Below, in pieces: positions 43,279 to 52,981 of a stretch of 64,000 nt of DNA. The translations under genes were made by a program, and so were the position numbers. Below the pieces are notes generated by a model. That model was not told the DNA's origin, did not search any database, and worked only from the letters and a program-made list of their open reading frames with translations. Position 1 is the first letter of the stretch. Each line of letters opens with the position of its first letter. This DNA comes from Segatella paludivivens DSM 17968 = JCM 13650. GTDB lineage: Bacteria; Bacteroidota; Bacteroidia; Bacteroidales; Bacteroidaceae. The stretch covers positions 48,236 through 112,235 of the forward strand of contig NZ_KB890628.1 in NCBI RefSeq assembly GCF_000373185.1, given 5' to 3'.

Positions 43279-44439
43279 TTATTTAATGATAGTGGTAGCA
43301 ACTCTCTTTGCCTTGTCTCTTAGTGCGTTTATGTCATCGCCAACTTCACCATAGCATAATACTACACCCATACGACGATTTACATGCTGCTCTGGTTTGC
43401 CGAAAATACGAACGCGTGTGCGGTCTTCCTTCAATGCTTCAACAAGATTGTATTCTGGAGCATGGTCTGCGTCTTCTTTAGCAAGAACAACGGCACTGCA
43501 TCCGTAGTGTTCAAGATGTATGGCAGGAATAGGCCAACCCATTATGGCACGAAGATGAAGTTCAAATTCGCTCAGATTTGTTGTATGTCCGAGCGTGACC
43601 ATGCCAGTATCGTGTGGTCGTGGACTTAACTCGGAGAATATTACTTCGCCTTTCTTAGTCATGAAGAATTCAACACCCCATAAACCATAGCCTGTAAGCG
43701 CTTTTGTTACTTCGTTAGCCATGTGTTCAGCTTTCTTCAATGCTTCATCAGATATATGGTAAGGCTGCCAACTTTCACGATAGTCACCGCTTTTCTGAAT
43801 GTGTCCTATTGGAGGGCAAAATATTGTAGGAGCATTTTTCTGTGTTACTGTAAGAAGAGTGAACTCAGAATCAAAGTCTATAAATTCCTCGATAATAACC
43901 TCTTTAACGTCTCCACGGCTACCTTCCATTGCTTCAGTGAATGCAGCTTTTAGTTCATCGTCGTTGTGTACGTAGCTTTGACCATGACCGCTTGAGCTCA
44001 TAAGAGGTTTTACGACACATGGGAAACCGATTTCGTCAGCAGCTTTCTTGAATTCGTCAAATGTCTTTGCATAGAAATACTTTGCTGTGCGAAGTCCAAG
44101 TTCTTTAGATGCAAGGTCACGAATGGCGCGGCGGTTCATTGTATAGTTTACGGCACGTGCAGAAGGTACAACCTGAATGCCTTCTTTTTCAAAATCAAAA
44201 AGTCTCTCAGTACGAATGGCTTCTATTTCAGGTACGATGATGTCTGGGTGGTGTTTGCGAACTGCAGCTTCAAGTGCATCTCCGTCAAGCATACTGAAGA
44301 TTTCTCTTTCATCTGCAACTTGCATTGCCGGTGCGTTGTCATAACGGTCGCATGCAATAACATAAACTCCTGCTCTTTTAGCAGCAATAACAAACTCCTT
44401 GCCCAGTTCTCCTGAGCCCAATAACATAATTCTTTTCAT
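43279..44439 (-). CDS. purT: Formate-dependent phosphoribosylglycinamide formyltransferase (GAR transformylase 2)
   Basis: 386 residues from the ATG at 44437-44439 ([16 protein letters not shown]); longer in-frame starts up to 44523 would run into rmlB and add residues not typical of PurT. The ATP-grasp fold shows '[11 protein letters not shown]' (about 5-15), '[18 protein letters not shown]', '[30 protein letters not shown]' features and '[12 protein letters not shown]'. PurT uses formate and ATP to formylate GAR in purine synthesis, without folate. It lies 4 bp after rmlB; a purine gene inside a sugar operon is unexpected. Confidence 0.95.
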   Translation of the reverse strand: MKRIMLLGSGELGKEFVIAAKRAGVYVIACDRYDNAPAMQVADEREIFSMLDGDALEAAVRKHHPDIIVPEIEAIRTERLFDFEKEGIQVVPSARAVNYTMNRRAIRDLASKELGLRTAKYFYAKTFDEFKKAADEIGFPCVVKPLMSSSGHGQSYVHNDDELKAAFTEAMEGSRGDVKEVIIEEFIDFDSEFTLLTVTQKNAPTIFCPPIGHIQKSGDYRESWQPYHISDEALKKAEHMANEVTKALTGYGLWGVEFFMTKKGEVIFSELSPRPHDTGMVTLGHTTNLSEFELHLRAIMGWPIPAIHLEHYGCSAVVLAKEDADHAPEYNLVEALKEDRTRVRIFGKPEQHVNRRMGVVLCYGEVGDDINALRDKAKRVATTIIK

Positions 44440-44443
44440 AGCC

Positions 44444-45592
44444 TTATTTATTTCCATACATAGTTTCATAGTACTTCTGATAGTCACCACTGGTAACCTC
44501 ATGTATCCATTGCTGGTTTTCAAGATTCCATTTTATAGTTTTAATGATACCATCAGCAAATTTAGTTTCTGGATACCAACCAAGTTCATTCTTAATCTTT
44601 GTTGGGTCTATGGCATAACGTTTGTCGTGACCAAGACGGTCGGCAACGTGTGTGATGAGATCATTGTTTATCCAACTTATATCAATATCACCGTTAGCAT
44701 CTCTCTGCTGCTTCTTTAGTACGTTTCGCAGCTGCTTGTTGTCAGCCATCATATCGTGTATCGTCTTTATTGTTAGCTTTACGATATCAATGTTTGTCAT
44801 TTCATTGTGACCACCTACATTATAAACTTCACCTTCAAGACCTTCACGTACAACCATGTCAATAGCCTTGCAATGGTCTTCAACGTATAACCAGTCACGA
44901 ACATTAAGTCCTTCGCCGTAGACAGGTAATTGCTTGCCTTCAAGAATATTGTTGATGATTAATGGAATAAGTTTTTCAGGGAAATGATAAGGACCATAGT
45001 TGTTAGAGCAACGTGTAATTGTTATTGGCATGTGGTAAGTATCACGATATGCCATTACAAACATGTCTGCGCTTGTCTTGCTTGCACTGTAGGGACTGTG
45101 TGGACATAGTGGAGTAGTCTCAGTGAAAAAGCCTTCAGCCCCGAGACTTCCATACACCTCGTCTGTAGAAACCTGATGATAGCGCTTGCCAGCTTTCCAT
45201 GTAGGATAGCCGTTTTCATCTTTTCCTGTAACCCATGCACGGCGGGCCGCATCAAGCAGATTCTGTGTACCGAGAATATTTACACTGAGAAAAAGCTGAG
45301 GATCTTCAATGCTGCGGTCAACATGACTTTCAGCTGCGAAGTTTACTAAATAGTCTATCTCATTTTCCGCAAATAGTTTGTCAGCTAATTCACGGTCACG
45401 GATGTCTCCCTTAACGAATACGCAACGTTTGTTGTCGATATCATCTTTTATCGTTCCCAGATTTCCTGCATATGTCAATGCATCAAGGACGATGACCTTT
45501 ATATCTTCGTTTTTGTATTTTCTGTTTAGCAAATACTTAATGAAGTTTGCTCCGATAAAGCCTGCGGCTCCTGTAACAAGATAAGTTTTCAT
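44444..45592 (-). CDS. rmlB: dTDP-glucose 4,6-dehydratase
   Basis: 382 residues. The NAD-binding motif [11 protein letters not shown] lies at about 7-17. The extended-SDR signature is complete: '[11 protein letters not shown]' (about 137-147) and Y-S-A-S-K (about 168-172), with '[17 protein letters not shown]' and '[12 protein letters not shown]' following. It makes dTDP-4-oxo-6-deoxyglucose, the branch point for rhamnose and 3- or 4-amino-6-deoxy sugars. Here the ketoisomerase and aminotransferase downstream point to a 3-amino sugar. rmlA, rmlC and rmlD are not in the window. It is 2 bp from the phosphodiesterase upstream. Confidence 0.95.
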   Translation of the reverse strand: MKTYLVTGAAGFIGANFIKYLLNRKYKNEDIKVIVLDALTYAGNLGTIKDDIDNKRCVFVKGDIRDRELADKLFAENEIDYLVNFAAESHVDRSIEDPQLFLSVNILGTQNLLDAARRAWVTGKDENGYPTWKAGKRYHQVSTDEVYGSLGAEGFFTETTPLCPHSPYSASKTSADMFVMAYRDTYHMPITITRCSNNYGPYHFPEKLIPLIINNILEGKQLPVYGEGLNVRDWLYVEDHCKAIDMVVREGLEGEVYNVGGHNEMTNIDIVKLTIKTIHDMMADNKQLRNVLKKQQRDANGDIDISWINNDLITHVADRLGHDKRYAIDPTKIKNELGWYPETKFADGIIKTIKWNLENQQWIHEVTSGDYQKYYETMYGNK

Positions 45593-45594
45593 TT

Positions 45595-46104
45595 TTATAG
45601 TTGTGATTTATTTGTTCCTAATGTAATAACTTCGCAATCAGTGAATTTATTGCCTTCGATTGTGAGTCTTATTATTGTTCTTTCTTTCTGCCATCCCATG
45701 TGTCCGGCTGCACCTGGGTTTATATGCAGAAGATTTAATGATTTGTCGGGCATTACTTTCAGAATGTGTGAATGTCCAGAAATAAATAGGTTGGGTGGTG
45801 ATGCGAATATCATATTCCTTACAGAAATGTCATATTTTCCAGGATAACCGCCAATGTGTTTCATCATTACGTCTACATCCTCGCATTTAAATCTTAGTAT
45901 TTCGGGGTATCTTGCACGTATGTCATACCCGTCACAATTACCATAGACAGCTCTGAATATAGGTTTCATGTTCTCAAATTTATCAGTAACCTCAATAGAG
46001 CCAATATCTCCTGCGTGCCAAATCTCGTCGCATTCTCCTAGATAGGTTTCATATTTATCATCCCAAAAGGCGTGAGTATCGCTGATTATTCCTATTTTCT
46101 TCAT
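45595..46104 (-). CDS. YfcE/MJ0936-family metallophosphoesterase
   Basis: 169 residues. Calcineurin-like metal motifs are visible: 'IGIISDTHAFWD' (about 3-14, D-x-H), 'IWHAGDIGS' (about 29-37, G-D), 'VYGNCDG' (G-N-C-D, about 53-59), 'FISGHSHI' (G-H-S-H, about 107-114) and 'NPGAAG'. Such enzymes cleave phosphodiesters; the physiological substrate is unknown. It overlaps the upstream kinase-like gene by 4 bp and precedes rmlB by 2 bp. Confidence 0.88.
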   Translation of the reverse strand: MKKIGIISDTHAFWDDKYETYLGECDEIWHAGDIGSIEVTDKFENMKPIFRAVYGNCDGYDIRARYPEILRFKCEDVDVMMKHIGGYPGKYDISVRNMIFASPPNLFISGHSHILKVMPDKSLNLLHINPGAAGHMGWQKERTIIRLTIEGNKFTDCEVITLGTNKSQL

Positions 46105-46724
46105 AGTTGAAACCGTTTTCTTATTAATTCGGCAATAAATACCTCAGTATCTTCTATACCAAGTAGGCTGCTGTTGATGCATAAATCATAGCTTTCACTG
46201 TGTCCCCATTGCTTGCCGGTATAATAGTTATAGTATGAAGCACGTGCCTCTTCCTTGTCCGTTATATATTTTCTTGCTTCAGCGCGGTTCATATCATAGC
46301 GCTTAGATACTCGCTGTATTCGTTGATCAATATTTGCAGTCACGAATATATTGATTGTGTTCTTGAAATCACGCAGAATATAATCAGCAGTTCTTCCTAC
46401 AAATATACAGTTGCCTTTTTCTGCAGCTTTTAATATGGCGTCGCTTTGAAATTTGTAAAGACTTTCCTGAGATAGATCATTCTTGTAGAAATTACTTTCA
46501 CCAATCAGTGGTACATGTATATTAAGAAGAGATTTGAAAAATCCCTTGTGCTCGTCAGCCTGCTCAAAAAACGTCTCGCTGAATCCACTTTCAAGTGCAG
46601 CAAGGTTCAGAAGCTCACGGTCGTAGAAACTACAGTTCAACTCTTCGGAAAGTTTCTTAGCAATAAGTCTTCCTCCGCTGCCGATCTGTCTACCGATATT
46701 AATTATGATTTTCTTGTCTTCCAT
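46101..46724 (-). CDS. Cytidylate kinase-like protein
   Basis: 207 residues. A P-loop-like start 'INIGRQIGSGGRLIAKKLSEEL' (about 9-30) replaces the classical GxxGxGK, as in the cytidylate-kinase-like family, and 'GNCIFVGRTADYIL', 'IFVTANIDQRIQRVSKRY' and 'DLCINSSLLGIE' follow. The nucleotide substrate is uncertain; it is not the housekeeping Cmk. Its first 26 bp overlap the 3' end of the MATE gene and its end overlaps the phosphodiesterase gene by 4 bp. Confidence 0.85.
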   Translation of the reverse strand: MEDKKIIINIGRQIGSGGRLIAKKLSEELNCSFYDRELLNLAALESGFSETFFEQADEHKGFFKSLLNIHVPLIGESNFYKNDLSQESLYKFQSDAILKAAEKGNCIFVGRTADYILRDFKNTINIFVTANIDQRIQRVSKRYDMNRAEARKYITDKEEARASYYNYYTGKQWGHSESYDLCINSSLLGIEDTEVFIAELIRKRFQL

Positions 46725-48084
46725 GTATCATATTTTTATGTTGGTTCTTAAATTTTTTCATATATGCCATCATCATAAATGCCGCTATTATAGAAGCACA
46801 TACGTCTGATGTAGGCATTGCATACCAAACTCCGTTGACACCGTAGATTAACGGTAATATGGCTAGCAATGGTAGAAGTAATAGTAATTGTCTTGAAAGT
46901 GAAAGAAAGATACTGATCTTCACTTTACCTATGCTTTGAAAAAAGTTTGTTATCACCATCTGACATCCGATAACAGGGAAAGCCAGAAGGTTTATTCTTA
47001 TCGCCCTTATTCCAAGTCCTATGAGTGTTGCATCTTTAGTGAACAGCCGTGAACAATAGTAAGGCATGAACATAGCAATCAGCCAACCAGTAGTCATAAT
47101 TATTGTTGCTACTATAATAGCAAGTTTCACTACTTGCATCATTCTGTCAAGTTGCTGCGCTCCGTAGTTATACCCCGCAATAGGTTGCATTCCTTGGTTT
47201 ACACCCATTACAAACATAACGAAAACAAACCCAATCTTATTTGATATTCCGTATGCTCCTACGTCAAGATCGTTTCCATAGTGTACAAGTTGCTGGTTAA
47301 TGAATATTACGACAACACATGCGCATACATTCATTGCAAAAGGAGATATACCAACTCCTATGATATTCTTAACAATATCTTTTTTTAATCCGTATATTCC
47401 ACGCTTGAAATGGAGTAATTCCTTTTTGTTGCTGAACACCCATAACTGCCATACAAGTGCTATAACCTGTGAAATAACAGTTGCATAAGCAGCACCCTTT
47501 ATTCCCCAATGGAATACCATAATAAAGAAATAATCTAATATGATATTCATTACCACTGTGAAAATGGTTGCTAACATGGCTTGTTTCGGTTTGCTTCCCG
47601 CACGAAGTACTGCATTCATTCCGAAATACATATGTGAGAATACGTTTCCCAAAAGAATGACACTCATAAAATCTCGTGCATACGGAATTGTAGTATTGCT
47701 AGCTCCGAAAAACCGAAGTATAGGATCAAGAAAAGTAAGACATACGATTGAGAACGTTATTCCTATTATTAAGTTTAGAACAACTGTATTTCCTAGAATA
47801 TTTTCTGCGGTCTTGTAATCTTTCTGACCTAGTTTGACAGAGATGAAAGTTGATGCTCCGACACCAACAGCTGCTCCAAATGCGCTTGAGAGATTCATGA
47901 ATGGGAAGGTTATTGCCAGACCGGAGATGGCAAATGGACCTACTCCCTGGCCGATAAAAATGCTGTCTACAATATTGTAGAGTGAAGCTGCGGTCATGGC
48001 TACTATAGCTGGAAGAGCATACTGGATAAGTAGTTTACCTACTGGTTTGGTTCCTAACTCTAATGTTGCCTGTTTATTATCCAT
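46699..48084 (-). CDS. MATE-family multidrug/cation antiporter
   Basis: 461 residues from the ATG at 48082-48084 (MDNKQATLEL); an in-frame TTG at 48099 overlaps the -7 promoter element and is rejected. Twelve hydrophobic helices are visible. Family signatures include 'LPAIVAMTAASLYNIVDSIFIG', 'FGAAVGVGASTFISVKLGQKD', and the repeat in the second half 'GVNQGMQPIAGYNYGA'. It exports cationic compounds against Na+ or H+; the substrate is unknown. It heads the nine-gene operon that includes the amino-sugar genes. Confidence 0.92.
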   Translation of the reverse strand: MDNKQATLELGTKPVGKLLIQYALPAIVAMTAASLYNIVDSIFIGQGVGPFAISGLAITFPFMNLSSAFGAAVGVGASTFISVKLGQKDYKTAENILGNTVVLNLIIGITFSIVCLTFLDPILRFFGASNTTIPYARDFMSVILLGNVFSHMYFGMNAVLRAGSKPKQAMLATIFTVVMNIILDYFFIMVFHWGIKGAAYATVISQVIALVWQLWVFSNKKELLHFKRGIYGLKKDIVKNIIGVGISPFAMNVCACVVVIFINQQLVHYGNDLDVGAYGISNKIGFVFVMFVMGVNQGMQPIAGYNYGAQQLDRMMQVVKLAIIVATIIMTTGWLIAMFMPYYCSRLFTKDATLIGLGIRAIRINLLAFPVIGCQMVITNFFQSIGKVKISIFLSLSRQLLLLLPLLAILPLIYGVNGVWYAMPTSDVCASIIAAFMMMAYMKKFKNQHKNMIHGRQENHN

Positions 48085-48088
48085 GATG

Positions 48089-48096
48089 CAAAAGTA
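48089..48096 (-). promoter_or_regulatory. -7 element of the MATE/amino-sugar operon
   Basis: TACTTTTG on the minus strand, five bases from the ATG, would give a nearly leaderless transcript. The -33 region is A/T-rich without a clear TTTG at the right distance, so confidence is moderate. It is the only promoter-like signal before the nine tightly packed genes. Confidence 0.45.
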
Positions 48097-48181
48097 CAAA
48101 AATTATTTTATTTTTTATTTATAAAATAAAGGTAAATAACTATTTTTGTTGAAATGATTTTCTGTTCTCAATTTAATATAT

Positions 48182-48189
48182 TACTTTTG
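48182..48189 (+). promoter_or_regulatory. -7 element of the subtilase-xseAB operon
   Basis: TACTTTTG on the plus strand lies 26 bp before the ATG at 48216. No good -33 match is seen at 19-21 nt upstream. Confidence 0.45.
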
Positions 48190-48215
48190 TGTCTTGAAAC
48201 CTAAATGAAATATTG

Positions 48216-49619
48216 ATGAACAAATATATTTTCCTTATAATTCTAATGGCTTTGCCATCTGTTGTTTGGGGTTCTTTGGGAGCAAATGAAGCTGAAATGG
48301 TTTCATATCCCGGAGGGAAATGTTATATTTTCAGGCTTAAACTTACAGACAAGAAAAATACGTCATATAGGCTTGATAAGCCTTTGGATTTTCTATCCCA
48401 ACGTGCTGTTGATAGGCGTAAAAAGCAACATCTGGCGATTGATTCTACGGATTTGCCAATATCTCCTGCTTATTTGTCTGCTATAGCAAAGTGTGAAAAA
48501 ATTCAGATTGTTGGTAAAAGTAAATGGAACAATTCTGTTTTGATAAAATGTAATCATCAAAACAATGCATATAAATTATTAAAATTGCCTTTTGTAAGAA
48601 ATCTAGTACAAGTATTTTCTTCTCCTGATTCAATATCTAGTTCTATACGCTCCAGTTTTAAAAAGGAATTTAATCGTTGGGACACAATACCTGATAGTAA
48701 ATATGGAGTAGCTGTAAATCAGATAACTTCTTTGTCTGGTGATAGACTTCATTCTATGGGATATCGTGGAAAAGGAAAGGTTATAGCCGTACTTGATGCT
48801 GGATTTATGAATGTAGATAGAATACCAGCCTTGCATCAAATTAAGATAGCTGGTGTTGACGATTTCGTAGTACCTAAATCAAAAAATATATTTGCAGAGT
48901 CTGATCATGGAACAATGGTCTTGTCTCTTATGGCAACAGATATGCCGGGAACTTTTATCGGTACTGCTCCTGATGCTAGTTATATGCTTCTTAGATGTGA
49001 GGACACACGGACAGAGAGCTTGGCAGAAGAGGATTATTGGGCTGAGGCTGTGGAATATGCCGATTCTGCTGGTGTAGATATTATAAATTCATCTTTGGGT
49101 TACCACGATTTTGACGATTCTTCAACTAATCATAAATATTACGAAATGGATGGTTTGACGACATTTATTTCACATACTGCATCTATGCTTGCTGATAAAG
49201 GAATTGTATTAGTTAATAGTGCAGGAAATGATGGTATGGGGACATGGAAGAAATTAAACTTTCCTGCTGATGCAAAAAATATAATTACTGTTGGATCTAT
49301 AACTCCAACTGGTGATAATGCTGCTTTCAGTGCAGTTGGACCTACTGCTGATGGAAGAATAAAACCTGATGTAATGGCTTATGGAAGTCCGGCTGTTGTT
49401 ATTTCTGGACGTGGAACAATAGTTGATGATATGGGGACATCTTTCTCTGCACCGTTAATATCTGGTATGGTTGCTTGTCTATGGCAGGCTTTATCAGATA
49501 AAACGGCAAAAGAAATTATAAATATAGTCATTCATAGCGGTAATAATATTCACCCTGACAATGTTTATGGATATGGTGTTCCTGATTTTCAAAAAGCTTA
49601 TAGCAGCGGAAAACGATGA
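48216..49619 (+). CDS. Subtilisin-like (S8) serine protease, exported
   Basis: 467 residues from the ATG at 48216 (an adjacent in-frame TTG is rejected). A signal peptide (about 1-19) and an N-terminal propeptide-like region (about 25-165) precede the S8 domain. The triad is Asp194 ('VIAVLDAGFMN'), His231 ('ESDHGTMVLSLMA') and Ser409 ('DMGTSFSAPLISG'), with oxyanion Asn336-type 'NSAGNDG'. It ends straight after the catalytic domain, with no T9SS C-terminal sorting domain, so it is probably periplasmic. xseA overlaps its stop as ATGA. Confidence 0.9.
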   Translation: MNKYIFLIILMALPSVVWGSLGANEAEMVSYPGGKCYIFRLKLTDKKNTSYRLDKPLDFLSQRAVDRRKKQHLAIDSTDLPISPAYLSAIAKCEKIQIVGKSKWNNSVLIKCNHQNNAYKLLKLPFVRNLVQVFSSPDSISSSIRSSFKKEFNRWDTIPDSKYGVAVNQITSLSGDRLHSMGYRGKGKVIAVLDAGFMNVDRIPALHQIKIAGVDDFVVPKSKNIFAESDHGTMVLSLMATDMPGTFIGTAPDASYMLLRCEDTRTESLAEEDYWAEAVEYADSAGVDIINSSLGYHDFDDSSTNHKYYEMDGLTTFISHTASMLADKGIVLVNSAGNDGMGTWKKLNFPADAKNIITVGSITPTGDNAAFSAVGPTADGRIKPDVMAYGSPAVVISGRGTIVDDMGTSFSAPLISGMVACLWQALSDKTAKEIINIVIHSGNNIHPDNVYGYGVPDFQKAYSSGKR

Positions 49620-50908
49620 AAGCACTGTCATTATACGAACTAAACAATTTGGTGAGGGAAACGATTGCTGTTTCTTTGACTGATGAATATTGGGTAGAGG
49701 CAGAATTGTCTGAACTGAGAGAGGTCAGAGGACATTGCTATATGGAACTTATTCAAAAAGATTTGTTTAGTAACACCCCTGTAGCTAAGGCTCAGGCAAA
49801 ATGCTGGAAAAGTAAATGGATAGGTGTTCGTGATAAGTTTGAACGTATAGCAGGGCAATATCTTCATGCAGGTTTGAAGGTGATGTTGAAAGTTTATCCT
49901 GATTTCCACGAGGCTTACGGCTTTTCTTGGATCGTTACTGATGTCAACCCTGAATTTACAATGGGTGACATGGCTCGTAAGAGATTAGAGATTATAAATA
50001 AATTGAAAACAGACGGTGTCTTTGACTTGCAAAAAGATTTGCAGATTCCAATGTTTGCACAACGTATAGCTGTTATTTCAAGTGCTAATGCTGCCGGATA
50101 TGGTGATTTCTGCAATCAATTGGAGAATAATGATTATGGTTTGAAGTTCTATCCTCGTTTGTTTCCAGCTATCATGCAAGGTGAAGGTATAGAAAAGAGT
50201 GTTATTTCAGCTCTTGATGATATCTATAAATCTTTGGATGACTTTGATGTTGTTGTAATTATACGTGGTGGTGGAGCTACCAGCGACATGAGTGGTTTTG
50301 ATACGTTGGCACTTGCAGAGAATGTAGCAAATTTCCCATTGCCAATAATTACAGGAATAGGACATGAACGTGATGAGTCTGTTCTTGATATGGTTTCAAA
50401 TACGAGAGTAAAGACTCCTACCGCTGCAGCTGCCTTGTTGATAGAACATCTTTCTAATGTCTATAATCGTGTGATGGATGCCCAAGAGGAGATTATATCA
50501 AGTATAGTACATAGAATGGAGGTTGAAAATATACGATTGAAAAGACTTGCTGAAAAGATTCCGATGTTGTTTTCTATATTTAAGAATCAGCAGATTTCCA
50601 TGCTTGATAAATTGTTTGTGGAAATTGTAAATACCATTACTCAGAAGGTTTCAATGTGTACTTATGATATTAGCATCCTTTCAAAAAGTCTAGCACCTGT
50701 TGCGCAAAAGCGGTTGACAAAAGAAAGTTATAGACTGCAACTTATTCAACAGAAACTGGAAGCTCTTGATCCTGTTTTGTTGCTTAAAAGAGGATATAGT
50801 ATCACTACATTTAAAGGAAAAGTAATAAAGAATGCTTCTGCTTTAAAAAGTGGTGATGAAGTAGAAACACGACTTGACAAAGGAACTGTAAAATCTATAA
50901 TAAAATAA
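49616..50908 (+). CDS. xseA: Exodeoxyribonuclease VII large subunit
   Basis: 430 residues. It has an N-terminal OB fold (about 1-105, 'SLTDEYWVEAELSELREVRGHCYMEL' features), the catalytic domain with 'ISSANAAGYGDFCNQLENNDYG', 'DVVVIIRGGGATSDMSGFDTLALAENVANFPLPIITGIGHERDESVLD' features (about 205-265) and 'RVKTPTAAAALL', then a coiled-coil region (about 280-385) and a C-terminal strand 'LKRGYSITTF'. With XseB it degrades single-stranded DNA from both ends. It overlaps the subtilase gene by 4 bp; xseB follows after 4 bp. Confidence 0.96.
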   Translation: MKALSLYELNNLVRETIAVSLTDEYWVEAELSELREVRGHCYMELIQKDLFSNTPVAKAQAKCWKSKWIGVRDKFERIAGQYLHAGLKVMLKVYPDFHEAYGFSWIVTDVNPEFTMGDMARKRLEIINKLKTDGVFDLQKDLQIPMFAQRIAVISSANAAGYGDFCNQLENNDYGLKFYPRLFPAIMQGEGIEKSVISALDDIYKSLDDFDVVVIIRGGGATSDMSGFDTLALAENVANFPLPIITGIGHERDESVLDMVSNTRVKTPTAAAALLIEHLSNVYNRVMDAQEEIISSIVHRMEVENIRLKRLAEKIPMLFSIFKNQQISMLDKLFVEIVNTITQKVSMCTYDISILSKSLAPVAQKRLTKESYRLQLIQQKLEALDPVLLLKRGYSITTFKGKVIKNASALKSGDEVETRLDKGTVKSIIK

Positions 50909-50912
50909 ATAT

Positions 50913-51113
50913 ATGGCTAAAGAAGAATTTAAATATGAAGAGGCTGTGAGACAGCTTGAGAGTATCGTCGACAAATTGGAAAACGATGAACTCGATATTG
51001 ATTCGATGAGCGAAAATTTAAAGAAGGCTCAGAAACTCATTAAGCTTTGTAAGGACAAACTTACTAAAACAGATGATGAAATCAATAAGATACTTGAGAA
51101 GGATAAGAAATGA
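50913..51113 (+). CDS. xseB: Exodeoxyribonuclease VII small subunit
   Basis: 66 residues, the usual size. Two antiparallel helices are predicted, with the family core 'YEEAVRQLESIVDKLENDEL' (about 8-27) followed by 'SENLKKAQKLIKLCKDKL' (about 33-50). Several XseB chains coat the XseA coiled coil. The gene starts 4 bp after xseA. Confidence 0.95.
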   Translation: MAKEEFKYEEAVRQLESIVDKLENDELDIDSMSENLKKAQKLIKLCKDKLTKTDDEINKILEKDKK

Positions 51114-51141
51114 AGCTATTCATAAATATTGTGCTTAATAG

Positions 51142-51172
51142 TTGCAAATATTCATTTTTATTCGTACTTTTG
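51142..51172 (+). promoter_or_regulatory. ilvE promoter
   Basis: A TTG-type -33 (51142-51144), a 20-nt spacer and TACTTTTG (51165-51172) match the consensus. The ATG at 51212 lies about 39 nt past the -7 box. Confidence 0.62.
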
Positions 51173-51211
51173 CGCTAAGTTATTACGTTGAACATTTAAA
51201 ATATAGATGTT

Positions 51212-52228
51212 ATGAAGGATCTGGATTGGTCTAATTTGTCTTTTGGCTACATGCCAACAGACTACAATGTTCGCTGCTATTATCGCAACGGAAAATGGGG
51301 CGAGATAGAGGTTTGCTCCGATGAGTATATTAAATTGCATATGGCTTCAACCTGCCTGCATTATGGTCAGGAAGCTTTTGAAGGCTTGAAAGCTTATCGT
51401 GGAAAAGATGGTAAAGTGAGAGTCTTCCGTATGGATGAAAATGCAGCTCGTTTACAGAGTACTTGCCGTGGCATTCTTATGCCAGAAGTTCCTACAGAAT
51501 TATTTGAGGAAATGGTGAAAAAGGTCGTAAGACTTAATCAGGAATTTATTCCTACTTATGAGAGTGGTGCTACTCTTTATGTTCGCCCATTACTTATTGG
51601 TACTAGTGCACAAGTTGGTGTACATCCTTCAACAGAATATTTGTTCACAATATTTGTAACTCCTGTTGGACCTTATTTCAAGGGTGGCTTCTCAACTAAT
51701 CCTTATGTTATCATTCGTGACTATGATCGCTCTGCTCCTCTTGGTACAGGTATATATAAAGTTGGTGGTAACTACGCAGCTAGTCTTAAGGCAAATGCAC
51801 TTGCCCATGAAAAGGGATATGCTTGTGAGTTCTATCTTGATGCCAAGGAAAAGAAGTATATGGATGAATGTGGCGCAGCAAATTTCTTCGGTATTAAGAA
51901 TAATACTTATGTTACTCCAAAGAGTACTTCTATTCTTCCTAGTATCACAAATAAGAGTCTTATGCAACTTGCAGAAGACTTAGGAATGAAGGTTGAGCGT
52001 CGTCAGATTCCAGAGGATGAACTTGAAACATTTGAAGAGGCTGGAGCTTGTGGTACAGCTGCTGTAATAAGTCCAATTAGCTATATTGATGATCTTGATA
52101 CTGGTAAGCGCTATGACTTTGGTGCAGAGCCTGGCAAGATATCAAAGAAACTCTATGATACTCTTCGTGCTATCCAATATGGTGATGAAGAAGACAAACA
52201 TGGTTGGGTCTCAATAGTAATTGATTAA
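51212..52228 (+). CDS. ilvE: Branched-chain amino acid aminotransferase
   Basis: 338 residues, the longer class-IV form. It shows 'LHYGQEAFEGLKAYRG' (about 50-65), 'YVRPLLIGTSAQVGVHPS' and the PLP lysine in 'GTGIYKVGGNYAASLKANALAHEKG' (Lys about 182), with 'MDECGAANFFGIKN', 'ILPSITNKSLMQLAEDLG' and 'EEAGACGTAAVISPI' following. It interconverts Leu, Ile and Val with their 2-oxo acids, using glutamate. It has its own promoter; a DUF975 gene follows 22 bp downstream and may share the transcript. Confidence 0.95.
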   Translation: MKDLDWSNLSFGYMPTDYNVRCYYRNGKWGEIEVCSDEYIKLHMASTCLHYGQEAFEGLKAYRGKDGKVRVFRMDENAARLQSTCRGILMPEVPTELFEEMVKKVVRLNQEFIPTYESGATLYVRPLLIGTSAQVGVHPSTEYLFTIFVTPVGPYFKGGFSTNPYVIIRDYDRSAPLGTGIYKVGGNYAASLKANALAHEKGYACEFYLDAKEKKYMDECGAANFFGIKNNTYVTPKSTSILPSITNKSLMQLAEDLGMKVERRQIPEDELETFEEAGACGTAAVISPISYIDDLDTGKRYDFGAEPGKISKKLYDTLRAIQYGDEEDKHGWVSIVID

Positions 52229-52250
52229 TTAACTAAATAACAAAAATACT

Positions 52251-52895
52251 ATGGACAAAATTTCTGGTTACAAAGACAGAGCGATAGAATCACTAACAGG
52301 TAAATGGGGAAACTCTGCAATTGCTGCCCTTATATATTTTATAATATTTGGGGGAATACCAATAACATTTTCTCATAGTGCAGCCATAATACTATCATAT
52401 TCGACAATATCAGATACACTTGGCAATATCATACAGATTGTATTATTACCTATCTTCTGGGGATTTGAAATAGTGTTTTTAGAAAACATACGCAAAGGAG
52501 ATCAAAAAATAGACCTTGACAAAATGTTTGAAGGATTCAAGGACTATTTTCGAATAATGCTAACCAACCTACTCGTAGGAATATATACACTGCTTTGGAC
52601 GCTATTACTTATCATCCCTGGATTTATAAAGATGTACTCATACAGTATGACCAATTATATCTTATTGGATGACCCTGATTTGAAATACAATTCAGCTATT
52701 GAAAAGAGTATGGCAATGATGAAAGGTCATAAAATGGATTTATTCTTACTCGATTTGAGCATGATAGGCTGGTTTATCCTTAGTATAATAACATGTGGAA
52801 TAGGATTATTATTCCTTACACCATACAATTTAACAGCTCATGCCCACTTCTATGAAGATCTGAAAACTGAAGAGCAGCAGAACATTGCCGAATAG
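52251..52895 (+). CDS. DUF975-like integral membrane protein
   Basis: 214 residues. A short amphipathic N-terminus with 'KDRAIESLTGKWGNSAIAALIY' (about 7-28) leads into about five hydrophobic helices, with 'LLIIPGFIKMYSYSMTNYILLDDP' (about 122-145) and 'AIEKSMAMMKGHKMDLFLLDL' (about 152-172), the hallmarks of DUF975. The function of the family is not established. It follows ilvE by 22 bp and ends at an intrinsic terminator. Confidence 0.85.
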   Translation: MDKISGYKDRAIESLTGKWGNSAIAALIYFIIFGGIPITFSHSAAIILSYSTISDTLGNIIQIVLLPIFWGFEIVFLENIRKGDQKIDLDKMFEGFKDYFRIMLTNLLVGIYTLLWTLLLIIPGFIKMYSYSMTNYILLDDPDLKYNSAIEKSMAMMKGHKMDLFLLDLSMIGWFILSIITCGIGLLFLTPYNLTAHAHFYEDLKTEEQQNIAE

Positions 52896-52915
52896 AACAA
52901 ATACAACTACATAAT

Positions 52916-52958
52916 AAGATCGTATCCGAAGTACGCAAAACTACACGGGTACGACCTT
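52916..52958 (+). terminator. Terminator after the DUF975 gene
   Basis: AAGATCGTATCCG (52916-52928) pairs with CGGGTACGACCTT (52946-52958), with two G-U-type positions, around a 17-nt loop. A T-run (52957-52961) follows. It separates the DUF975 gene from trmB. Confidence 0.8.
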
Positions 52959-52981
52959 TTTAATTTTATGAATATACATTT

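Noticed and set aside
44440..44523. An extended N-terminus for purT starting at 44523
   Set aside because: It would overlap rmlB and adds residues unlike any PurT start; [13 protein letters not shown] at 44439 matches the family.
48216..49619. The subtilase as a T9SS cargo protease
   Set aside because: The chain ends right after the catalytic domain and has no C-terminal sorting domain.
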